Shown piece after piece: positions 35,754-44,081 of a stretch of 64,000 nt of DNA. The stretch is from Kaistia algarum (lineage in GTDB: Bacteria; Pseudomonadota; Alphaproteobacteria; Rhizobiales; Kaistiaceae), in the NCBI RefSeq assembly GCF_026343945.1, contig NZ_JAPKNJ010000002.1, positions 248,001-312,000 on the forward strand, given 5' to 3'. The position numbers and the translations under genes are program-made. How positions within the stretch are numbered: the stretch's first letter is position 1; each line of letters begins with the position of its first letter. A model generated the notes under the pieces. The model had not been told where the DNA came from, ran no database searches, and saw only the letters and a list, made by a program, of their open reading frames with translations.

Positions 35754-36597
35754 CGCATTGGTGCAGGGGATCCTGCTGGGCGGCATGTACGCCCAATATG
35801 CGCTGGGCATGGCGCTGATGTTCGGCGTCATGCGGATCGTGAACATCAGCCACGGCGATCTGGTGATCCTGCTGTCGCTCATCGGCATTTCCATGGCCTC
35901 GGCCTGGGGGCTCGGTCCGCTGCCGGTGCTCATCGCCCTGGTGCCCCTGGCCGTGCTGATGGGGTGGCTCCTGCAGAAGCTGGTGCTCAACAAGGTCGTC
36001 GGCAGCGATCCGCTCCCCTCGCTGATCGCGACCTTCGGCCTTTCGGTCGCCCTGCAGAACCTCATGCTGCAGATCTGGTCGGCCAATAGCCGCTCGCTGC
36101 CGGGCGGCGGGCTCGAAAGCCAGTCGATCGAAATCGGCGGGATCTATATCGGGCTCCTGCCGGTCATCGTGCTCGCGGTCGCGACCGGTCTTACCTGGGG
36201 CCTCGACCTGATGCTGAAGCGCACCCGCTTCGGCCGGGCGCTCCGCGCCGCGTCCGCCGATGTCGAGGCGGCGGCGATGACCGGCATCAATCCCCGCGCC
36301 GTCTATGCGCTGGCGACGGCAGCGGCGGTCGGCATCCTCGGCTTCGCGGCGGTGTTCCAGGCGCTGCGCTCTACTGTTGCCCCTGCCGACGGTCCGGCCC
36401 AGCTGATCTATGCCTTCGAGGCGGTGATCATCGGCGGCATGGGATCGGTCTGGGGCGCCTTCATCGGCTCGATGGTGCTTGGCATCTCGCAGGGCATCGG
36501 CTTCCGCATCGATCCCGGCTTCGGCGTCCTCGCCGGCCATATCGTCTTCCTGATCGTGCTGGCCACCCGCCCGCAGGGCTTGTTCGGAAGGGCATGA
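35740..36597 (+). CDS. Liv-type ABC transporter permease (LivH), set 2
   Basis: A 285-residue permease with the LivH start QGILLGGMYAQYALGMAL and the IYAFEAVIIGGMGSVWG loop. The 14-base overlap with livF and 4-base overlap with livM indicate tight translational coupling. Confidence 0.92.
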   Translation: MQWFDALVQGILLGGMYAQYALGMALMFGVMRIVNISHGDLVILLSLIGISMASAWGLGPLPVLIALVPLAVLMGWLLQKLVLNKVVGSDPLPSLIATFGLSVALQNLMLQIWSANSRSLPGGGLESQSIEIGGIYIGLLPVIVLAVATGLTWGLDLMLKRTRFGRALRAASADVEAAAMTGINPRAVYALATAAAVGILGFAAVFQALRSTVAPADGPAQLIYAFEAVIIGGMGSVWGAFIGSMVLGISQGIGFRIDPGFGVLAGHIVFLIVLATRPQGLFGRA

Positions 36598-37625
36598 CCA
36601 TGACCGCTATCCCCTTTGCCGCCACCGAGGCGCCCGAAGTCGTCGTTCAGCGCCAGACACCATCGGGACGCATCGCGATGACGCTGGCGATCCTCGGCCT
36701 GATCGGCCTTGCCGCCATGCCCTGGTGGGCGTCGACCGGCACGATCCGCTCCATACTGGAGCTCTGCTGCTACATCGCCGTCGCGCAGATGTGGAACCTG
36801 CTTGCCGGTTATGCCGGCCTCGTCTCCGTCGGCCAGCAGGCCTTCATGGGCGCGGCGGGCTATGCGATGTTCGTGCTGGCGCAGACCTATGGCATCAATC
36901 CCTTCGTCGCGATCTTCCTGTCGCTCGTCGTCCCGGCCATCCTCGCCGTGCCGATCTATCTGCTGCTGCACCGGCTCGACGGGCCGTATTTCTCGATCGG
37001 CACCTGGGTCGTGGCCGAGGTCTTCCGCCTGACCGCCTCGAACCTGCCGATCGTCAATTCCGGCGCCGGCATGTCGCTGCGGGTGATGAAGGATTTCTCG
37101 TCCTTCGAGCGCAACATCGCCATGTCGCTGCTCTGCGCCTTCATGCTGCTCGTCACGCTCGGCGGCAGCTATTGGCTGCTGCGCTCGCGCTTCGGCCTCG
37201 CGCTGATCGCCATGCGCGACAATCCGGTGGCCGCGGCCAGCCAGGGCGTCAATGTCGCGAAGCTTCGCTTCCTGATCTATGTCGCGGCGGCGGTCGGCTG
37301 CGGCCTCGCCGGCTCGATCTACTTCATGGCGCAGCTCCGCATCACTCCCGGATCCGCCTTCGATCCGATGTGGGCGAATGTCGCGATCTTCATCGTGATG
37401 ATCGGCGGCATCGGTTCGATCGAGGGCGTGCTGATCGGCTCGCTGATCTACTTCGTCGCCGACCGCTGGTTCGGCGAATATGGAGCCACCTATTTCGTCG
37501 TGCTCGGTCTGATGACGCTACTGGTCGCGCTCTATGCCCGAACCGGCATCTGGGGCCTCGTCTCGAAGCGGTGGGACGCGCCGTGGTTCCCGATCCGGCG
37601 CAAGCTCGTCAATCCGAACGGTTGA
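36594..37625 (+). CDS. Liv-type ABC transporter permease (LivM), set 2
   Basis: A 343-residue permease with a longer cytoplasmic N-terminus than set 1, then the LivM hallmark MWNLLAGYAGLVSVGQQAF and the IGGIGSIEGVLIG loop. A second ATG lies at 36600. It ends set 2; the alcohol dehydrogenase gene starts 13 bases later. Confidence 0.92.
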   Translation: MTMTAIPFAATEAPEVVVQRQTPSGRIAMTLAILGLIGLAAMPWWASTGTIRSILELCCYIAVAQMWNLLAGYAGLVSVGQQAFMGAAGYAMFVLAQTYGINPFVAIFLSLVVPAILAVPIYLLLHRLDGPYFSIGTWVVAEVFRLTASNLPIVNSGAGMSLRVMKDFSSFERNIAMSLLCAFMLLVTLGGSYWLLRSRFGLALIAMRDNPVAAASQGVNVAKLRFLIYVAAAVGCGLAGSIYFMAQLRITPGSAFDPMWANVAIFIVMIGGIGSIEGVLIGSLIYFVADRWFGEYGATYFVVLGLMTLLVALYARTGIWGLVSKRWDAPWFPIRRKLVNPNG

Positions 37626-37638
37626 GCAGGGGGTTCCT

Positions 37639-38655
37639 ATGAAAGCAGCCATTTTCGACCAGGTCGGCGTCCCGCTGCGCATTGGGACGGTCCCTGACCC
37701 ATCGCCGGCACCGGACGAGGTCGTCGTCCGCATCGCCGCTTGCGGAATCTGCGGCAGCGATCTGCATATCACCGATGACCCGGCTCCCTTCGGCATCGGA
37801 TCGGGCTTCGTTCTCGGCCATGAATTCGCCGGCAACATCGTCGCGCTCGGTTCCGACGTGACGGGGCTGCGCATCGGTGACAGGGTCGCCGTCGTGCCGA
37901 TGCGCGGCTGCGGCCGTTGCGAAGCCTGTCGGCGCGGCGATCCGGCGCGCTGTCCGGAGATGACGCTGATCGGCGGCGGCTATGCCGAATATGCCACCGT
38001 CGCCGCCCGCCAGTGCCATATCCTGCCGGATGAAGTCGAGCTTGAGGATGGCGCGCTGGCCGAGCCGCTATCCGTCGCCCTGCACTGCGTCGTCCGCTCC
38101 GGCATGAAGCCTGGCGACCGCGTCGCCATCCTGGGCGCGGGGCCGATCGGCCTGCTTGTCGCCTTCTGGGCGCGGCGCATGGGCGCCGCAAAGGTGGTCG
38201 TTGCCGATATCCATGAGCATCAGCGTGAGCGTGCGCTGGCGTTGGGCGCCACCGGCTTCGCGCTTTCCGGCCAGAAGCTCGCCGAAAACCTCGCCGATCT
38301 TTGCGGCGGCGCACCGGATATCGTCTTCGAGTGCGTCGGCAAGCGCGGCCTGCTCGGCGCGGCGGCGAATGCCGTCCGCCTGCAGGGCACGGTGGTAGGC
38401 GTCGGGCTCTGCATCGGCGGCGACGAATGGGACCCGTTCATCGCGCTCTCCAAGGAACTGAACCTGCTGTTCTCGGTGTTCTTCCACCAGCGCAACGAAT
38501 TCGGCGTCGCCCTTGACGCGCTGCGCGGCGGCCCGTTCGCGCCGCAGGCGCTGATCACGGACCGGATCGATCTGTCGCCCGTGCCGCAGATCTTCGAGAG
38601 CCTTCGCCGCCGTACCACGCAATGCAAGGTGCTGATCCAGCCTGAAGTTGTCTGA
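37639..38655 (+). CDS. Zinc-dependent medium-chain alcohol dehydrogenase
   Basis: A 338-residue MDR enzyme. Catalytic zinc ligands are in CGICGSDLH (Cys at about 37) and GHEFAG. Structural zinc cysteines lie in GCGRCEACRRGDPARC, and the NAD-binding loop is LGAGPIGLL near residue 165. It resembles threonine/sorbitol/butanediol dehydrogenases, which oxidise secondary alcohols. Inside the aromatic cluster it may process a side-chain alcohol; the substrate is not determined. Confidence 0.85.
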   Translation: MKAAIFDQVGVPLRIGTVPDPSPAPDEVVVRIAACGICGSDLHITDDPAPFGIGSGFVLGHEFAGNIVALGSDVTGLRIGDRVAVVPMRGCGRCEACRRGDPARCPEMTLIGGGYAEYATVAARQCHILPDEVELEDGALAEPLSVALHCVVRSGMKPGDRVAILGAGPIGLLVAFWARRMGAAKVVVADIHEHQRERALALGATGFALSGQKLAENLADLCGGAPDIVFECVGKRGLLGAAANAVRLQGTVVGVGLCIGGDEWDPFIALSKELNLLFSVFFHQRNEFGVALDALRGGPFAPQALITDRIDLSPVPQIFESLRRRTTQCKVLIQPEVV

Positions 38656-38667
38656 GGAGGAACGAGA

Positions 38668-39456
38668 ATGACGGTAGCGTTCGAAACGCTCGAATATGAT
38701 ATCGGCGGCGTGAAGACCGTGGTGAAGGCGATCGGCAAGGGTAAGCCGGTGCTGTTCCTGCATGGTGCCTCGACGCTGGAAGGCTTCGATTTCGCGGAAG
38801 GGCTTGCGGATCGTTTCCGCGTGCTGGCCGCCAGCCATCCTGGCTGGGGCTATTCCGGCGACGCGCCGCACATCGTCGGCATGTCCGACATGGTGCTGCA
38901 CTATCTGAACCTGCTCGACGCGCTCGACCTCGACGAGAAGCCGCATCTCATGGGCTTCTCCATGGGCGGCTGGATGGCAAGCGAGCTTGCAGCCGTAGGC
39001 CGCGAGCGCTTCGACAAGGTGGTGCTGGTGGCGCCGGCCGGGTTGAACGATCCGGCCCATCCAGCCACCAATCTCGGCGCGGTCGCCCCGCAGGACTTGC
39101 CAGGCTATCTGGCCCATGACGTGTCCGTGGCGCTGCGCTATTTCCCGGACGGCACGGACGCCGCCTTCGCCGAAGGCTTTGGGGCGGATCGGGCCCGCGA
39201 GGGCGAGACGCTGGGCCGTCTGCTGGCGCCGTTCGGCATGGGCCATCCAAACCTTCGCCGCTTCCTGGCGCGCATCACCAATCCGGCGCTCGTGGTCTGG
39301 GGCACCGAGGACAAACTGCTGCCCGCCAGCCAGGCGCCGCTCTGGATCGAGGCGTTACCCGATGCGCAACTGCTGCTGGTCGAGGACGCCGGCCATTTCG
39401 TGATGCAGGAGAAGCCCGAGACTCTGGCGAAGATCGGCGATTTTCTCGTCGGCTGA
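38668..39456 (+). CDS. Alpha/beta-hydrolase fold protein (C-C or ester hydrolase)
   Basis: A 262-residue alpha/beta hydrolase. It has an oxyanion-hole region LHGAST, nucleophile Ser in GFSMGGW (near residue 95), an acid Asp in WGTEDKLLP and His in DAGHFVMQEKP. The fold and size resemble meta-cleavage product hydrolases and enol-lactone hydrolases. It lies 12 bases after the alcohol dehydrogenase and 26 before the monooxygenase. Confidence 0.83.
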   Translation: MTVAFETLEYDIGGVKTVVKAIGKGKPVLFLHGASTLEGFDFAEGLADRFRVLAASHPGWGYSGDAPHIVGMSDMVLHYLNLLDALDLDEKPHLMGFSMGGWMASELAAVGRERFDKVVLVAPAGLNDPAHPATNLGAVAPQDLPGYLAHDVSVALRYFPDGTDAAFAEGFGADRAREGETLGRLLAPFGMGHPNLRRFLARITNPALVVWGTEDKLLPASQAPLWIEALPDAQLLLVEDAGHFVMQEKPETLAKIGDFLVG

Positions 39457-39482
39457 ACCGTTTTTAAAGAGGAGGAGAGATC

Positions 39483-40703
39483 ATGAACAAGCCCATCAAG
39501 CACGGCTATTGGGGCACGACTGTCGACCATCGCGATCTTCTGAAGCAAATCGCGGAGATTGGCCCGATCCTGGAGGCGAACGCCGCCGCCGACGAGGAGA
39601 ACGGTGAGCTGACGGAAGCGAGCTTCGAGGCGCTGAAGGCCCTGCGCATGTCGCATGTGCTCGCGACCGAAGCGCTGGGCGGCGCGCAGCTGCCGCCGAC
39701 CCAGGTGCTTGAACTGCTGGAGGCGATCACCTGGCATTCCGGCTCTGCCGGCTGGGTCTCGATGGTGCATGCCTGCATCGGCGCCATGTCGGCGGCCTTC
39801 CTGCCCGATAGCGCCGTCGAAAAGCTGTTCGGGCCCGGCACGGATAACCGCTTCTCGGGACAGGGCGCCCCGCTCGGCATGCTCAAGAAGGTCGAGGGCG
39901 GCTACCGGCTCAACGGCAAATGGAGCTATGGCAGCGGCTTCAGTCACGCCACCTATTCGCACAGCGCCGCCTTCGTCGATGATGGCTCGGGCAAGCCCGC
40001 CAAGGATGACAAGGGCAACGTCATCATCATGTGCGCGCACGCGCCGATCCCCGAGCACACGCAGCTCGGCAACTGGGATGTGCTCGGCCTCGGCGGCACC
40101 GGCAGCATCGACTATTCGGCGGAAGATGTGTTCATCCCAGAAGATTTCGTGTTCCCGATCCTGACCGCGCCGCCGCAGCGGCTGAAGGAACTCTTCAGCC
40201 TCGGCGTGGTGGGCCTTGCCGCCATCGGCCACACCGGCTGGGCGCTCGGCACGGGTCGGCGCATGCTGGACGAGATCGCCAAGTTCGCGCGCTCCAAGTC
40301 CGGCCGCGCCGGCCTGATCGGCGAAAGCGAGAAGTTCTGGTATGATTATGGTCGCGCCGAAGCGCGCTATCGTGCCGCCCGCGCCTTCGTCTTCGAGACC
40401 TGGCGCGATATCGAGGCCACCGTCGAGGCCGGGAACAGCGTCTCGACACGGCAGATCAGCCTCGTGCATCTGGCCAAGTCCGAGATCCACGAGACCGGCG
40501 TGGATATCTGCAACTTCGCCTATCGCGCGGGCGGCGGCGCGTCGCTGCGCGCCGGCGTGATCCAGCGCACATTCCGCGAGATGATGGTGGCGGCGAACCA
40601 CTTCACCATCGCCCCGTCGATCGTCACTTCGGCGGGCCGTGACATCGGCGGCGTCTGGAACAATCGGGTCTGGCAGTTCTACGACCTGATCGAGAAGAAG
40701 TAG
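39483..40703 (+). CDS. Acyl-CoA-dehydrogenase-fold flavin monooxygenase (oxygenase component)
   Basis: A 406-residue protein of the group D flavin monooxygenases (HsaA/HpaB/DszC-like), which use reduced flavin from a separate reductase to hydroxylate phenols. It has an acyl-CoA-dehydrogenase N-terminal helical domain, a central beta region (GGYRLNGKWSYGSGFSHA, about 140-157) and a C-terminal helical domain ending in NRVWQFYDLI. The partner flavin reductase is the next gene. The resorcinol hydroxylase of Rhizobium (gra cluster) is a comparable two-component system, which fits the hydroxyquinol route here; the substrate remains inferred. Confidence 0.82.
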   Translation: MNKPIKHGYWGTTVDHRDLLKQIAEIGPILEANAAADEENGELTEASFEALKALRMSHVLATEALGGAQLPPTQVLELLEAITWHSGSAGWVSMVHACIGAMSAAFLPDSAVEKLFGPGTDNRFSGQGAPLGMLKKVEGGYRLNGKWSYGSGFSHATYSHSAAFVDDGSGKPAKDDKGNVIIMCAHAPIPEHTQLGNWDVLGLGGTGSIDYSAEDVFIPEDFVFPILTAPPQRLKELFSLGVVGLAAIGHTGWALGTGRRMLDEIAKFARSKSGRAGLIGESEKFWYDYGRAEARYRAARAFVFETWRDIEATVEAGNSVSTRQISLVHLAKSEIHETGVDICNFAYRAGGGASLRAGVIQRTFREMMVAANHFTIAPSIVTSAGRDIGGVWNNRVWQFYDLIEKK

Positions 40704-40711
40704 TCGTGCAA

Positions 40712-40739
40712 GGGCCGGGCGGCGAGAACCGTCCGGCCC
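40712..40739 (+). terminator. Hairpin between monooxygenase and flavin reductase genes
   Basis: GGGCCGGGCGG (40712-40722) and CCGTCCGGCCC (40729-40739) form an 11-bp stem with one G-U pair and a 6-base loop. No T run follows. It may set the ratio between the oxygenase and its reductase. Confidence 0.6.
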
Positions 40740-40769
40740 CCTATCTCATGCAGCCGAAGAGATCCGTCG

Positions 40770-41318
40770 ATGAGCCAGCCGCATCCGATGACCGCCGCTT
40801 TCCGCGAGGCCTTCCGCCGCCATCCGGCCGGCGTCGCCGTGATCACAGCCGATCCGGGGGAGAGGCCGGTAGCGATGACGGTGTCATCGCTGATCTCGGT
40901 CAGTGCCGCGCCACCGATCGTCGCTTTTTCTCTGTCGACGAAGTCGGCCTCGTCCGAGCCTTTGCTGAGGGCGGAAACCATGGTGATTCACCTACTGCGC
41001 TACACCGATATCGACCTGGCGCAGCTTTGTGCGTCGAGCGGCGCCGACCGTTTCGGTAAGGACATCGCCTGGGAACGGCTCCCGACCGGCGAGCCACGCT
41101 ATACCGGCGTCGCGACCTGGTTCCGCGCCAAGAAGCTCGGCGTCCTGCCGATCGAGGGCGCGACGCTGGTCGCGGCGGAGCTTCTGGAAGGCGAGGCGCA
41201 TCCGATGGAGGATCCACCGGAGGCCCACTCGCTGGTCTATCTCGATCGCCGCTGGCACCGTCTGCACAAAGAACTCGACGACGCGATCGATCTGGTCGAT
41301 TCGTCGCGGTTCATGTAG
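40770..41318 (+). CDS. Flavin reductase (HpaC-like, reductase component)
   Basis: A 182-residue split-barrel flavin reductase. The N-terminal part shows the family pattern RRHPAGVAVITAD and MTVSSLISVSAAPPIVAFS (about 17-54), which binds FMN/FAD. It would supply reduced flavin to the acyl-CoA-dehydrogenase-fold monooxygenase immediately upstream, using NAD(P)H. AGAGATCC precedes the ATG. Confidence 0.87.
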   Translation: MSQPHPMTAAFREAFRRHPAGVAVITADPGERPVAMTVSSLISVSAAPPIVAFSLSTKSASSEPLLRAETMVIHLLRYTDIDLAQLCASSGADRFGKDIAWERLPTGEPRYTGVATWFRAKKLGVLPIEGATLVAAELLEGEAHPMEDPPEAHSLVYLDRRWHRLHKELDDAIDLVDSSRFM

Positions 41319-41337
41319 GGGCGTGTTCAATCATTCG

Positions 41338-42966
41338 ATGAAGGATCGCGGCGTTTCACCCGCCGATTTTGGCACCTTCGACGTCGTGATCGTCGGCGCG
41401 GGCTCGGCCGGCTGCGTGCTGGCCAACCGCCTTTCCGCCGATCCGTCGCGGCGCGTGCTGCTGATCGAGGCGGGGAAGAGCGACAATCACCCTTGGGTGC
41501 ATATTCCCGTCGGCTATCTGTTTGCCATCGGCAATCCGCGTCTCGACTGGGGCTTCAAGACCGAGCCGGTTCCGGGGCTGAACGGCCGCAGCCTGCTCTA
41601 TCCGCGCGGCAAGGTGCTGGGCGGCTGTTCCTCGATCAACGGCATGATCTATATGCGCGGCCAGTCTCAGGACTATGATGGCTGGCGCGACGCGGGCAAT
41701 CCCGGCTGGGGCTGGTCCGACGTGCTGCCGCTGTTCCGCCGCTCCGAGCATCATTTCGGCGCCGCCGACGAAGCCCATGGCACCACGGGCGAATTGCGGG
41801 TTGAGCCGCAGCGCCTCCATTGGGCGATCCTCGACGAGGTGGCGCGCGCCGCCGAAGCGATGGGCATTCCCCGGTCGCATGATTTCAATGCCGGCGACAA
41901 TGAGGGCGTCGGCTATTTCCCGGTCAACCAGAAGCGCGGCATACGCTGGAACGCGCGTAAGGCGTTCCTCGATCCAGCCCGCAAGCGGCGCAATCTGGCA
42001 ATCCTGACGCAGTGCCATGTGCAGCGCCTCCGCCTCGATGGCAGGCGCGTCACCGGCATCGTGTTCTCGCGCGACGGCAGCCTGTTCGAGGCGCAGGCCC
42101 GTCAGGAAGTCGTCCTCGCCGCCGGCGCCATCGGTTCGCCGCAGATCCTCGAACTCTCCGGCATCGGCCGGCCGGACGTGCTGGAACGGATCGGCGTCCC
42201 GATCGTCCATGCGCTGCAAGGCGTCGGCGAGAATCTGCAGGATCATCTGCAACTGCGCACCATCTTCGCCGTCATCGGCGCCCGCACGCTGAATGATCGC
42301 GCCGCAACGCCCTGGGGCAAGGCTGGCATCGCATTGCAATATGCTATGACACAGAGCGGGCCGATGGCGATGGCGCCGAGCCAGCTCGGGATATTCAGCC
42401 GCTCGAGCCCGGCGCATGACCGCGCCAATATCGAATATCACGTCCAGCCGCTGTCGCTGGATGCCTTCGGCCAGCCGCTGCACAAGACAGCGGCGCTGAC
42501 CGTCTCGGTCTGCAATCTGCGCCCAGCGAGCCGGGGCGCCACGCATGCGGTGAGTGCCGATCCGCTGGCGGCTCCGGCGATCCAGCCAAACTACCTATCG
42601 GCCGAGCCCGACCGCATCGTCGCGGCCGACAGCCTGCGCCATGCGCGCCGGCTGATGACGCAGCCGCCCTTGGCGCGCTATCGCCCGATCGAGCTGAAGC
42701 CGGGACCCGGTCCCGACGACGACGAGGCGCTGGCGCGGCTCGCTGGCGAGATCGGCACGACGATCTTCCATCCGGTGGGAACGGCGCGCATGGGCAGCGA
42801 CGCGGATGCGGTGGTCGATCCCGAGTTGAAGGTGCATGGGCTGGACGGTCTCCGCATCGCCGATTGCTCGGTCATGCCGACGATCGTCTCCGGCAACACG
42901 CACGCGCCCGCAGTGATGATCGGCGAGCGGGCGGCGGAGCGCGTGCTCGCGGAGGGCAGGGGTTGA
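41338..42966 (+). CDS. GMC-family oxidoreductase (choline dehydrogenase-like)
   Basis: A 542-residue FAD enzyme. The FAD-binding loop is VIVGAGSAGCVLANRL (about 16-31) followed by LIEAG, GMC signature regions are present (RGKVLGGCSSINGM), and the C-terminal active-site His is in FHPVGTARMG with SGNTHAPAVMIGERAA. It oxidises a primary alcohol, type unknown. The start is uncertain: ATG 41338 has no clear ribosome site, while GTG 41323 has AGGGG two bases before it. It is the last gene of the 22-gene plus-strand run. Confidence 0.85.
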   Translation: MKDRGVSPADFGTFDVVIVGAGSAGCVLANRLSADPSRRVLLIEAGKSDNHPWVHIPVGYLFAIGNPRLDWGFKTEPVPGLNGRSLLYPRGKVLGGCSSINGMIYMRGQSQDYDGWRDAGNPGWGWSDVLPLFRRSEHHFGAADEAHGTTGELRVEPQRLHWAILDEVARAAEAMGIPRSHDFNAGDNEGVGYFPVNQKRGIRWNARKAFLDPARKRRNLAILTQCHVQRLRLDGRRVTGIVFSRDGSLFEAQARQEVVLAAGAIGSPQILELSGIGRPDVLERIGVPIVHALQGVGENLQDHLQLRTIFAVIGARTLNDRAATPWGKAGIALQYAMTQSGPMAMAPSQLGIFSRSSPAHDRANIEYHVQPLSLDAFGQPLHKTAALTVSVCNLRPASRGATHAVSADPLAAPAIQPNYLSAEPDRIVAADSLRHARRLMTQPPLARYRPIELKPGPGPDDDEALARLAGEIGTTIFHPVGTARMGSDADAVVDPELKVHGLDGLRIADCSVMPTIVSGNTHAPAVMIGERAAERVLAEGRG

Positions 42967-42991
42967 GCCCGAGTCGCTGATGCCCGGGCTC
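42965..42991. terminator. Convergent terminator-like hairpin
   Basis: GAGCCCG (42965-42971) and CGGGCTC (42985-42991) pair across a 13-base loop. The stem overlaps the GMC stop codon and the last base of the TAXI stop codon, so it would act at the junction of the two convergent genes. TATTTC follows on the plus strand. Confidence 0.5.
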
Positions 42992-43971
42992 TATTTCAGC
43001 ACGCCCCGGGCCTTGTAGAAGGCTAGCGCCGCCGGATGAAACGGAACCGCACTCGACGTGGCGGCCGTCGCAAGTGTCAGCCGGGCGGCCTCGGGGTGGA
43101 TTTTGTGGATCGCATCCAGATTGTCGAAGATGCCGGTCAGCAACGCCTCGACCAAGCTATCCTCAGCCTTCGCCGAGACGATGAGGGCATTGGCGATACC
43201 GACACACGGCGTATCGGCCGTCATGCCGGCATAGGCCGTCTTGGGTAGCACCAGCGGCACATAGAGGCCGGGATATTTCTTGTCGATCGCGCTCTGTTCG
43301 TTGCCCGTCGGCAGAAAAACGATCGGCGGATGGCCGCCCTTCGCGAGTTCGGCGACCGCCGCCGTCGGCACCCCGCCGATCCAGAAGAAGGCGTCGATCT
43401 TGCCATCCTTGAGGGCGGCGGCGGATTCGGCGACCCCGAGATTGGACCGCTGCAAATCCGCCTTGGGATCCAGCCCCGCCGCTTCGAGCACGCGGTCGGC
43501 GATCGATTCCGTCGAGGAGCCGGCCGAGCCGATCGAGACGCGCTTGCCCTTCAATCCGGCGATGCCGGTGACGCCGGAAGCCTCGCTCGCGACGACATGC
43601 AGGTAGGAATCATAGAGGAGCGCGAGGACGCGGATGTCCTGCTTGCCGTCCTTGGCGAAGGCGCCGGTGCCATGGATCGCATCGAAGGCGGCATCGATCG
43701 TCGTGAAGCCCAGCTGGGCCTTTTCAGCCTGCAGCCATTTGGCATTGTCGACCGAGCCGCCGGTGACTTCGACCGTCGCCTTAAGTCCTGATCCCGATTT
43801 CGACAGGATCGCCGCCAGCCCCTCGCCATAGGGATAGAAGACGCCGCCCTTGCCGCCCGTCGCGATCTGGATCAGCAGCGGCGTCGCCGCCTCGGCCGGC
43901 ATCGTTGCCATCGCGGCAGCGCCGGCGCCGAGGACAAGGAATTGGCGGCGGTTCAATCGAATGTCGTTCAA
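42991..43971 (-). CDS. TAXI-family TRAP transporter substrate-binding protein (orphan)
   Basis: A 326-residue periplasmic protein with a twin-arginine-like leader (NRRQFLVLGAGAAAM) cut near PAEAA (residue 30). The TAXI pattern follows: IQIATGGKGGVFYPYGEGLA, GSVDNAKWL, and KGKRVSIGSAGSSTE. The best start is TTG 43971, preceded by GGGGAGG five bases upstream; longer frames have only a GTG far upstream. TAXI proteins normally serve a fused TRAP permease, but none lies nearby, so the partner must be elsewhere. It may bring in an acid substrate of the aromatic route. Confidence 0.85.
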   Translation of the reverse strand: MNDIRLNRRQFLVLGAGAAAMATMPAEAATPLLIQIATGGKGGVFYPYGEGLAAILSKSGSGLKATVEVTGGSVDNAKWLQAEKAQLGFTTIDAAFDAIHGTGAFAKDGKQDIRVLALLYDSYLHVVASEASGVTGIAGLKGKRVSIGSAGSSTESIADRVLEAAGLDPKADLQRSNLGVAESAAALKDGKIDAFFWIGGVPTAAVAELAKGGHPPIVFLPTGNEQSAIDKKYPGLYVPLVLPKTAYAGMTADTPCVGIANALIVSAKAEDSLVEALLTGIFDNLDAIHKIHPEAARLTLATAATSSAVPFHPAALAFYKARGVLK

Positions 43972-44081
43972 GTCTGCCTCCCCAGGCCGATCAAGCGCCG
44001 CATTCGGCCGCTCTCCGCCGCGGATGATAGACGTGAACCTGCCGGCCGCAAGCACAACGCGGAGGGGCGGTTAGCAGGCCT

